Origin: Lepisosteus oculatus
Taxonomy: Eukaryota > Chordata > Actinopteri > Semionotiformes > Lepisosteidae
DNA length: 64,000 nt
Reading direction: 5' to 3'
Assembly: GCF_040954835.1 (NCBI RefSeq)
Contig: NC_090697.1
Span: 1,376,501-1,440,500 of the forward strand
In this document: positions 28,801-34,182 of the stretch, piece by piece
Position numbering within the stretch: position 1 is the stretch's first letter
Layout: every line of letters starts with the position of its first letter
Notes under the pieces: generated by a model
The model's database searches: none
What the model was told of the DNA's origin: nothing
Seen by the model: the letters and a program-made list of their open reading frames with translations, nothing else
Made by a program: the position numbers and the translations under genes

Positions 28801-31800
28801 TTTAAATAAAATGTATACAGATGGAAAAAAAAAACACAACACCTCCTCCTCCACACTCTGGCCCTCCCGTCTGCGTGGAACAGGCTGAAGAGTGACTCAT
28901 ACATGACGAGTCCATCGCAGCCTCTGTCTGTCCTAAATAGGTCATCTTGCTCTAAGGCCAGCAGCATGGAGCCTCACTGTCCTGTCACTGAGGCGGGCAT
29001 TATGTCTGCCAGCAGTTTCAGCAGCAGTACGGGTGGCAGATCTGCTACAGTCTTTCAGATGGACCAGTCTGATATGTCAGTCCTGCTCTGGTATGGTCAC
29101 TCAAGGGTGACCGGTTCTTGGACGGTCATCTGTCCTGCCGGTCTGCTGAAACCTTCTCTGCAGTCGGGACACAGTGGAGCGGCTCACTCCATAGTGTCTG
29201 GCAACGCTGGCACATGACATGCCTATCTGCAGCATGCCAATGGCCCTCTCCCATGCTTCTGGTGACATTCCAGGCATTACAGAATGCACAGAAAACTGAC
29301 TAAGTGTGGCCTTTTTCTTGCAGCGACCTAAGCTTTGAATTAAGCCCTTTTTAAAGGTGACCTGATCAGACATTATTCCTCCTGGACCTTGTTGGGTAAA
29401 AGTGCACGTAACGAGCTTTTGTGTAATTGGCTAAGTTGCAATGGCTCACTGCACAAGTTATATTGCTGGTCAGAGGCCTTAAACAAATTGACAACATTTT
29501 GTGAAAATACATAAGCTACAACTATAGTATTCTGATTCCAGAAAATGTTGCGTTTCTTTTCTCCATCAGTTTATATAACCACATACATTAGGGTGTAATT
29601 TTTATTTAACTAATGGAAATACTATATTTACTGTTATATCACATTTTTCATTTAAAACATTCAAATATAACATGCCATCTGAACAATACAAAGTGACCAA
29701 TTCAAAGGCTGACTTCTTTAACTAGGAAATTGTATTTTCAAATATAACTGTAATATAAAAATAGATTAAAAAAAATTAGTCTGTGTGTGTAACAGCACTG
29801 TTCAAATAGCAAATTTACCATTGCGTGGTCTGCCGGAACAGTCCGGTAATAAAAACTTACAACATAATAACTCACTACAGGGTTCATTTAGAAACGTCTT
29901 TAGAATACTGGAGGAGAATATCCGCTGTAAAATGCTTGAAAAATAAAAAGAGTTACACTGAAGGCAGGGTCGGGGTCTCCCAGGGCGGCAGAGAGGTTTC
30001 TGCGAAGGCCAGTCCAGCTCTCACAGCTGAGCACGTCAGAGGGAGGGGCACAGCACAGGGTCTGCAGGGCCTCCCACCGGACCTGAGCACGAGGACTCGC
30101 ACAGTGAGTGAGCTCGCACGAGCCGTTGTCACCCGGGGAGCCGGAGCTCCTTCTCAATAAACACACTCCCACTTTTTAGGCTGAAGCATATGTATAATGA
30201 TACATAATCACCTCCAGAGGTTAAAACAAAAAAAAAAAGCATTTGTCCAGATAAATCACTTGCATAGCTTCATATATCTGTATTACGAAAGCTCTCTGAC
30301 CCAGAGAAGGAAATAAAGAAAAATACATAGAATCTAATAAATGTACTAAATAATGTACTGCAAGAATTAATTAAATCAGTTAGCCCTGATATACAATACA
30401 AAATGATTCTAACAGAAACAATACTGGAGTAAATGCTGCAATATGGTATTAAAATCAACCTTACCTCTTTGGGTTGACTAGAGTCTATTTTTTCTGCAAT
30501 AGCCTGAAGCTGCTCTTGCTTTATAAAAGCATAACTCTGTAAAAATATCAAATGAAAAAAGACAAAATGTCAATACTATTTTTGCCAAAAGGCTATAGTC
30601 ATCAATCTCACTAGGACATTTTAATTACAAGCAACCAAATGAAATATGTATTTCTAATATATTTTTACTGCCTAATGCCTATGTCCAAATTTAAAATGCT
30701 CTTTTAAGTTTTTTAAAATATAGAAAAACATCGCTTCAGGGAAAGTCCTGAAAACAGTCCTGAAATGGGTCTTCTACATGAACGGAACACAAATTCATTT
30801 TCACTGGAATTTGAGGTCACACCAAAATATAAGAAAAAGGGGTTAAAAAGTCAAACCTGATCAATGTACTAATTAATTTAATAAATGTAGTGAAATCTGA
30901 ATAAACGGTGGATTTACACTTTCTGCAGAATGGCTTTGCTACACTCTCTTTAAAACGTCCATACTTGATTGAAAGAGCAGTCGCTGTCTGAGCAGTTGTC
31001 GGTGTAATGACTGCTGAGCTGCTCATGCTGGCTTTTGCCATGTGTCTCCTCTTTCCTCAACTTGTCTTCTTCAAATGTATTAATCAGAGACTCCACCGCC
31101 ACCATCATGGTATTTTTCAATGACAGGATCATTTCTTTGTATCTGTCAGGAGGAAAATTGAAAAAAAAAACATTCACAATACAGATTAAAAGATAAGGGA
31201 GAAATTCCCTAATATTCTAAAACTAACATATTAGAGAGCTTTTAATAAGTTTACTAAAATACCTAATATATATATAAAGAACATACAGGTATTTGTGTCT
31301 TTAATGAATAATTACAAATACATTTTTATTGCAGCAATTTAACTTTCTTATTTACTCTTTATGGATGTACTGTAGAGTTTATTAAAAATAGGAATTTCAC
31401 AAAGAATTATACATGATTATTTAAAATAGTACTAAGCAATTATAATTTTGATCAATTCAAACTAGTTTAACTTATCCGAGTTACTTAAAGAGTTGATGAC
31501 TTCTTAAGGCTGGGTTTTTCAACCCTAACCCTTGAGCTCAGCAGTTAGGTCAAGCAACACTAATGAAATGCAGTGAGGAATCAGGAAGGCTTGAACACGA
31601 TTCAGACTCAGAAGAACATACTCGTTGGATTCTCGGGTCCTCCTTGTGACAGCATGAACCAGCGTGTCCTGACCCGGCCCAACTCCCTGACCTTCACCAC
31701 TTGCACAGCACTCTGTTTCTGCTTCAATGACTGAACCCAGCATATTCTCAACATAGTGCCGTAGATACATGATGAACCCATAGCTGAAACACAAAGGTTG

Positions 31801-32888
31801 TACTTCTTACATATACATACTGCACATATTACATTACATTTAACATTACATTACATCACTTTATTAGCCCTATAATAGGGCTATTAGGAATTCGTCTTTT
31901 CGCATACCCCAGCTTGCTCTCCACGAGACACAGACACACACACAGGATGAGAAGCTTGGGGTCAGAGCGCAGGGTCAGCCATTGTACAGCACCCCTGGAA
32001 CAGCTGGGGTTAAGGGCCTTGTTTAGGGACCCAACGGAGTAGGATTCCTCTGGCGGCTGCAGGATTTGAGCCGGCAACCTTCCAGCCACAGGCGCAGATC
32101 CTGAGCCACCGCATAATAATCATGATGTAAGAGCAATAGCTCCCATGATATGAGCAATAGTAACAGAGATTTTCCTTTGTGAGTTAAGCAGTAAAGGTGC
32201 TATATCATGTGCTGACCAGGACTGTGATTCTGCACAAGGCTGCACACAGCTGGTCCAGCATCACCAGGGTGGATCTGTGATCATCTGCAGGCTGAGCAAT
32301 GACCCCTGTGACTTGCCAGGTGCCTGAGGGCTTCCTGTGTTGCCAAACAGAGCTGCATCTTCTCCGAGGCTCCAGGCCTCTCAGCAGAGCTGTGGGTTGA
32401 AACAGCTACACATTTGTGAGGATGTGTACATGGCCTTTAAACCCCCGTGCTAGTACGAGGGCTGTACACATGAAAAAACTCAGTTGAGACTTGGAAGATT
32501 GAAAACCGAGGTTGATGAATAGGAAAATAGCAGACAATTCTAATGTAAAAAAAACTTAACTGCTTCTTATGGTTTTATACAATTGGCACAGTAATGGAAA
32601 TATTAATAATTTATATTTAAGGAAATTAACTGTCAAAAATAATCTGTCTTAAGAACAGAATTACATGAGATATGCATCACCATAAGCTCAACAATTCTAA
32701 AACAAAATCAATCATATTTCTTTGTCCTCTTACTTATGAAAATTCTCATCCGTTTCCTCCAGATGGAGAAGAATCTCTTCTGCACACTCAGCAGAAGGTG
32801 CACCTCTGATTCTCTCTTTCACACTCTCAAGCAAGTGTCTCAACAGGGACTGGAGCTCCACTTCATCCTCGCTGGAAAAATGTGACAT
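4736..32888 (-). CDS. tbc1d32: tbc1d32 (broad-minded/BROMI), 22 coding exons, 3' end outside window
   Basis: This is the N-terminal two thirds of TBC1D32/BROMI, a ciliary protein that works with the kinase CDK20/CCRK in cilium assembly and Hedgehog signalling. I recognised it from the translated exons: the [13 protein letters not shown] start, then [60 protein letters not shown] and [10 protein letters not shown] placed 22 exons by hand using AG acceptors and GT donors. All exon phases join (2558 nt, 852 codons plus 2 nt) with no stop, which is strong internal support. The human protein is about 1257 residues, so some 400 residues including the TBC domain must lie left of position 1. The visible part is mostly helical and leucine-rich; I see no catalytic motif in it. 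The start at 32888 is the first ATG of the conserved sequence; an upstream non-coding exon near 33.3 kb is likely. Exon borders are by eye and each could be off by a few bases. Confidence 0.93.
4825..6265. other. No gene seen; intron between exons 21 and 22
   Basis: AT-rich; only short shadow ORFs. Nothing recognisable. Confidence 0.5.
6266..6385 (-). CDS. tbc1d32: tbc1d32 coding exon 21
   Basis: Acceptor catccccag, then [40 protein letters not shown], donor GTGAGT. 40 codons, phase 0 on both sides. Confidence 0.9.
7484..7602 (-). CDS. tbc1d32: tbc1d32 coding exon 20
   Basis: Acceptor cgtgccag, then [39 protein letters not shown], donor GTACAA, ending in phase 0 (residues 744-783). Confidence 0.92.
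7603..9115. other. No gene seen; intron between exons 19 and 20
   Basis: AT-rich with short TA-rich runs (near 7750 and 8585). No repeat family recognised. Confidence 0.45.
9118..9340. mobile_element. Two Penelope-like 3' tails back to back (palindrome)
   Basis: 9118-9236 is a minus-oriented tail (gcagcctacgcatgctgaca..aggtttattccatgctg on the complement) and 9255-9340 is a plus-oriented one (cacctgaagaaggctccacg..cagcatggaataaa). Together they can fold into a hairpin with arms of about 80 nt. The plus copy has the motif CTGAAGA..GATA and the minus copy GAAACGTTGTG. Confidence 0.7.
9429..9516 (-). CDS. tbc1d32: tbc1d32 coding exon 19
   Basis: Acceptor aatttcag, then [20 protein letters not shown] and PGVAAIWSS plus 1 nt, donor GTAAAT (residues 715-743). 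Confidence 0.9.
10800..10866 (-). mobile_element. Decayed Penelope-like tail
   Basis: catgtgagctgaaaacagaa..gaaacatttcgatgaagaagcc resembles the minus-oriented tail seen at 9190-9235, but is more diverged. Confidence 0.45.
10989..11286. mobile_element. Tc1/mariner-type MITE with TA target duplication
   Basis: A 298-bp element with terminal inverted repeats CAGTGCCTTGCAAAAGTATT / its complement at 11267-11286, flanked on both sides by TA. No coding capacity. The ends match a Tc1-like terminal repeat widespread in fish. Confidence 0.9.
11465..11603 (-). CDS. tbc1d32: tbc1d32 coding exon 18
   Basis: Acceptor ttcaattag, then [38 protein letters not shown] and TKKLQ, donor GTAACT (residues 668-714). 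Confidence 0.91.
11788..11867 (-). CDS. tbc1d32: tbc1d32 coding exon 17
   Basis: Acceptor cgttttcag, then [20 protein letters not shown] and TQDSQN plus 2 nt, donor GTGAGT. A polar, low-complexity linker between helical parts of the protein. Confidence 0.85.
12570..13290. mobile_element. Tc1-like transposon relic (outer part of inverted repeat arm A)
   Basis: Begins with a degraded terminal repeat (cagcaccttgggaaagcatt) and holds a decayed transposase read on the minus strand; the block ggtggtggcagcatgatggg on the minus strand codes the GGGSIMxWG-like catalytic part. Diverged against its partner at 19290-19910. Confidence 0.6.
12660..14535 (+). repeat. Long inverted repeat, arm A
   Basis: Its reverse complement matches 18040-19860. 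From 13287 to 14535 the arms differ at only a few percent of positions by eye; the outer part (Tc1 relic) is more diverged and differs by an insert of about 60 nt near 13287/19300. Lies in the intron between tbc1d32 exons 16 and 17. Confidence 0.85.
13868..14187 (+). repeat. tRNA-derived SINE inside arm A
   Basis: Starts ggggtggcacagtggtcagc and ends gcagttagaaaatggatgaa. It is present in both arms at the matching place, so it inserted before the arms were duplicated. Confidence 0.75.
14715..14958. mobile_element. MITE of the CAGTGCCTTG family, degraded
   Basis: A 244-bp element from cagtgccttgtaaaagtatt to gaatacatttgcaatgcact. No TA remains at the ends. It sits just outside the inner end of arm A. 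Confidence 0.75.
15052..15253 (-). CDS. tbc1d32: tbc1d32 coding exon 16
   Basis: Acceptor ttgcatgtag after a long pyrimidine tract, then [38 protein letters not shown] and CIAEAWKQ, donor GTGCCT (residues 574-641). The closer AG in 'atttcag' is rejected because it breaks the phase. Confidence 0.9.
15770..15868 (-). mobile_element. Penelope-like tail, minus orientation
   Basis: On the complement: cacccgaagaaggcttcaca, ..cagcatggaataaacctt.., gcctgcgcatgctgacgcac. The hammerhead-like core is mutated (CCGAAGA and ACAAAA). Lies in the intron between exons 15 and 16. Confidence 0.75.
16235..16362 (-). CDS. tbc1d32: tbc1d32 coding exon 15
   Basis: Acceptor gtatcacag, then [33 protein letters not shown] and TEGEG, donor GTAAGA. 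It lies between the two arms of the long inverted repeat, together with exon 16. Confidence 0.91.
16363..18039. other. No gene seen; intron 14-15, spacer side of the inverted repeat
   Basis: AT-rich, with a purine-rich run (agaaggagacagaaagagag) near 16880. No exon or known repeat found. Confidence 0.45.
18040..19860 (-). repeat. Long inverted repeat, arm B
   Basis: Reverse-complement partner of arm A. The inner 1.25 kb (18040-19290) is nearly identical. The arms are separated by 3.5 kb that holds tbc1d32 exons 15 and 16. Confidence 0.85.
18391..18710 (-). repeat. tRNA-derived SINE inside arm B
   Basis: Partner of the SINE at 13868-14187, with tail catccatccattttctaact at the left and the head gctgaccactgtgccaccct at the right. 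Confidence 0.75.
19290..19910. mobile_element. Tc1-like transposon relic (outer part of arm B)
   Basis: ggtggtggcagcatgatggg at 19367 on the plus strand gives the transposase GGGSxM-like motif. It pairs with 12570-13290 but with many changes. Confidence 0.6.
20736..20878 (-). CDS. tbc1d32: tbc1d32 coding exon 14
   Basis: Acceptor atttgtag, then [33 protein letters not shown] and LLKGKQ, donor GTAAGA, ending in phase 0 (residues 484-531). Confidence 0.92.
21620..21709 (-). CDS. tbc1d32: tbc1d32 coding exon 13
   Basis: Acceptor tattgacag, then [20 protein letters not shown] and YYSEIPHV, donor GTAAGC. Hydrophobic and helical. The phase carries one base in and one base out. Confidence 0.9.
21945..22015 (+). 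repeat. Fragment of a dispersed fish repeat
   Basis: aactttattttatatagcgc..caaagtgctttacagg is a common fish repeat motif, similar to the tail of the 5S-derived SINE copies here. Confidence 0.4.
22380..22560. mobile_element. Remnant of the 14.7-kb MITE family
   Basis: ttcaggttttgattaaaaat and the following block resemble 14840-14930 (attcaagttttgattaaaaa), but the terminal repeats are lost. Confidence 0.45.
22900..23010 (-). CDS. tbc1d32: tbc1d32 coding exon 12
   Basis: Reads [20 protein letters not shown] and then [16 protein letters not shown], donor GTAAGA. The acceptor ttttacacag at 23011-23012 is chosen because it alone keeps the phase from exon 11; the nearby ATG at 23022-23024 belongs to intron sequence under this model. 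Confidence 0.85.
23011..24102. other. Intron between exons 11 and 12; weak Penelope trace
   Basis: Mostly featureless. gaggttaatttcatgctgaa..aacagtgtttcagctg at 23870-23911 resembles a strongly decayed minus-oriented Penelope tail. Confidence 0.35.
24103..24205 (-). CDS. tbc1d32: tbc1d32 coding exon 11
   Basis: Acceptor atttaacag, then [25 protein letters not shown] and a QQQQ run, donor GTATGT, ending with one base of a split codon (residues 383-416). Confidence 0.88.
24930..24989 (-). CDS. tbc1d32: tbc1d32 coding exon 10
   Basis: A 20-codon exon, [20 protein letters not shown], between acceptor tccctttag and donor GTGAGT. Phase 0 on both sides. Confidence 0.9.
25098..25190. repeat. Dispersed repeat fragment
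   Basis: ggtggtcctggagatccaca and ttggtttttgttccagtcaa resemble a widespread fish repeat (gtcctggagggc..gtttttgttcca). Family not settled. Confidence 0.35.
25755..25905 (-). CDS. tbc1d32: tbc1d32 coding exon 9
   Basis: Acceptor tttttgtag, then (K)[27 protein letters not shown] and ANWFKKWM, donor GTAAGC, ending in phase 0 (residues 312-362). Confidence 0.92.
26420..26481 (-). CDS. tbc1d32: tbc1d32 coding exon 8
   Basis: Acceptor ttttcacag, then [20 protein letters not shown] plus 2 nt, donor GTATGT. Too short for ordinary ORF finding; found by continuing the protein. Confidence 0.88.
26574..26674 (-). CDS. tbc1d32: tbc1d32 coding exon 7
   Basis: Acceptor ttatgtag, then [28 protein letters not shown] and a Lys-Lys end. 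I chose donor GTACGT over the GTAAAT 4 nt downstream because only the first keeps the phase for exon 8. Confidence 0.87.
26715..26870. repeat. Dispersed repeat fragment of the same type
   Basis: agtccagtccttgagggcta with aattggtccaattaagctaa looks like a longer relative of the piece at 25098. Confidence 0.35.
26877..27950 (+). mobile_element. Decayed Tc1-like transposon
   Basis: Starts near cggtgccaaaaagtttgtga and ends near tttattcacacgagg. Inside, the translation recalls a Tc1 transposase in broken frames (HHR-like part near 27360-27450, GGGS-like block ggaatggtggtgggagtatc at 27542). Many stops; inactive. Confidence 0.55.
28182..28260 (-). CDS. tbc1d32: tbc1d32 coding exon 6
   Basis: Acceptor tccttttag, then [20 protein letters not shown] and EIYTSL. 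Donor GTAAGT. It ends with one base of a split codon, which exon 7 completes as Ala. Confidence 0.9.
28818..29569 (-). mobile_element. Tc1-like transposon with internal deletion
   Basis: Terminal inverted repeats cagatggaaaaaaaaaacac and the complement of tgttgcgtttcttttctcca. An intact N-terminal part of the transposase is coded at 29373-29101 ([20 protein letters not shown], then [20 protein letters not shown], a helix-turn-helix). The catalytic middle is mostly deleted; a piece with [18 protein letters not shown]-like coding remains near 28850-28900. Confidence 0.8.
29957..30082 (-). CDS. tbc1d32: tbc1d32 coding exon 5 (GC-rich)
   Basis: 42 codons, [18 protein letters not shown] to [13 protein letters not shown], acceptor cgtgctcag and donor GTAACT, phase 0 on both sides. 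It is clearly richer in G+C than the surrounding intron, and the GC-rich patch covers about 29.96-30.15 kb. Confidence 0.9.
30465..30536 (-). CDS. tbc1d32: tbc1d32 coding exon 4
   Basis: A small 24-codon exon: [20 protein letters not shown] then QPKE, between acceptor tttttacag and donor GTAAGG. Phase 0 on both sides, so it could be skipped without a frameshift. Confidence 0.88.
30965..31142 (-). CDS. tbc1d32: tbc1d32 coding exon 3
   Basis: Acceptor cctgacag, then [19 protein letters not shown], a Lys/Glu-rich middle and a Ser/Asp-rich end ([10 protein letters not shown]). It ends in phase 0 at donor GTATGG and covers residues 106-165. Confidence 0.9.
31622..31783 (-). CDS. tbc1d32: tbc1d32 coding exon 2
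   Basis: Acceptor gtttcag, then [18 protein letters not shown]. The exon continues through an acidic, Gly/Gln-rich stretch to RRTRESNE and ends at the donor GTATGT. Joining to exon 1 makes the Asn codon AA+C. Confidence 0.88.
31845..32115. repeat. Dispersed fish repeat with tRNA-like B-box
   Basis: cagcacccctggaacagctg, ggttaagggccttgttt and ggatttgagccggcaacctt are hallmarks of a widespread fish repeat. Lies between tbc1d32 exons 1 and 2. Confidence 0.5.
32734..32888 (-). CDS. tbc1d32: tbc1d32 coding exon 1
   Basis: Codes residues 1-51 plus 2 nt, from [13 protein letters not shown] to EETDENFH. The donor reads AA|GTAAGAGG. Upstream on the minus strand there is an AG (ctctgatag) about 23 nt before the ATG, so this is probably the second exon, carrying a little 5'-UTR. 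Confidence 0.9.
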
Positions 32889-33339
32889 CTTTGGAACATG
32901 GATTTTCCTGCCTATCAGAGCAAAACGACAACGTTTGCCTGTGATACAGGTGCACATTTATGGTACAAATGATACATGTTCAAGCAAAACAACGAACATA
33001 TTTAAGCTATGACTGTTCTTACGCGTAGCAGGCACAGTAGACAATACAAATATTTATACCTACTTTTTATTTAACTAGATTATGTCAACTCAGCGACGTT
33101 TTAACTGTTCACAGTTAAACTGTCAACTACTGAATTAAAAAAAATGTTCGACATTAAGATTTCAAACTGCGGCCATTGTTACAGCAGTTAGGACGCAAAT
33201 ATTTACAATCATACATTACATCGTACTTAGAATTAGGAGTGGAGTATTAGCACAGCTATCAGATAACATGCTGGGGGAAAGCATTTTAAAACACACTTGT
33301 TTTCGTACCTCAACACCCAGTTGAAAACCAGCTTCAGTA

Positions 33340-33962
33340 TTCGACATTACCGGAGCCAGTAAGACGTAAACAAAGCTCGAAGCGCAGAATCATTCTGTTT
33401 CCAAGATAAAGCAATGTTATCTTTGAGCGACGCCTTTTTATACACCCAAAGTACACTTTTATGTCTCTTTAGGTAATGAAAATACACAACACTGAATATT
33501 GCTTGCTAGGAGCTCCGGTTTCGAGTCGTCCCGTCTCCATAGAAACGAAGAAGCAGCAGCGCGACAGCGGAAGACGAACTGCGCAATGAATCATGGGAAG
33601 TTCGAGCTAGCTGGGAAATGACGCTGTTAATATGTTTGTCCGTAGGCTGGTTTCTAAACAATAAATACAATTGGCTAATAAACGTGTAAAGTTAACGCAC
33701 CCCTTAATTCATTTTCAAAATCATTTACAGTGCCAATAACCTGTTAAATGCCCCGCTCATGCGAGAGTCAGGTGGTTAGCAGCGTGGCATTTTCTTCCGG
33801 TTTCAGTTGTGTATTACTTTAGCAACTTCTTATCAGTGTGATACAGAAGTGTGCATGCACTCACAAATTTAGCTTCATTAGGATATATCGTAGTGCGTTT
33901 GCGTTAAAACTGCAGCAGATAGAAATACAGGTCGAGGAAATATATTTTCAAACCCGAATGCC
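33340..33962. promoter_or_regulatory. Shared head-to-head promoter region of tbc1d32 and hsdl1
   Basis: The minus-strand tbc1d32 and plus-strand hsdl1 start within about 1 kb of each other. A probable non-coding first exon of tbc1d32 ends at the donor GTACG near 33310. Between the genes the DNA is richer in CpG than its surroundings and holds an X-box (33533-33546), an ETS-like gcggaag near 33566 and an NRF1-like ctgcgcaatg near 33579. No clear TATA box is seen, as is usual for housekeeping bidirectional promoters. Transcription starts are inferred, not seen. Confidence 0.65.
33533..33546. promoter_or_regulatory. RFX X-box motif
   Basis: The 14-mer GTCTCCATAGAAAC fits the X-box consensus RYYNYY-N(1-3)-RRNRAC exactly. 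RFX factors bind this imperfect palindrome in promoters of ciliary genes, which suits tbc1d32. Confidence 0.7.
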
Positions 33963-34182
33963 ATGGCTGCAGTAGACAGCTTCTACCTTCTGTATCGCGA
34001 AATTGCCCGGTCGTGCAACTGTTACGTTGAAACGCTTGCTTTGGTGGGTGCCTTCTACACGGCCAGCACAGCTGTTGCCATTGCGAGGGACTGTTACAGC
34101 CTGATCAGGCTGCATTTCATCCCACGGCTGATGAGCAGGAGAGACCTGGTTCATCAGTACGGCCAGTGGGCAGTGGTGTGCG
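33963..34182 (+). CDS. hsdl1: hsdl1 exon 1 (coding part)
   Basis: Codes residues 1-73 plus 1 nt, ending QYGQWAVVC at donor GTAAGC. The ATG context is gccATGg. A 5'-UTR of unknown length lies upstream. Confidence 0.92.

Noticed and set aside
33311-33358. ATG-starting exon on the minus strand (MSNTEAGFQ) upstream of tbc1d32
   Set aside because: Spliced to the next exon it is out of frame with the conserved start and soon meets a stop. At most it is an upstream ORF in the 5'-UTR.
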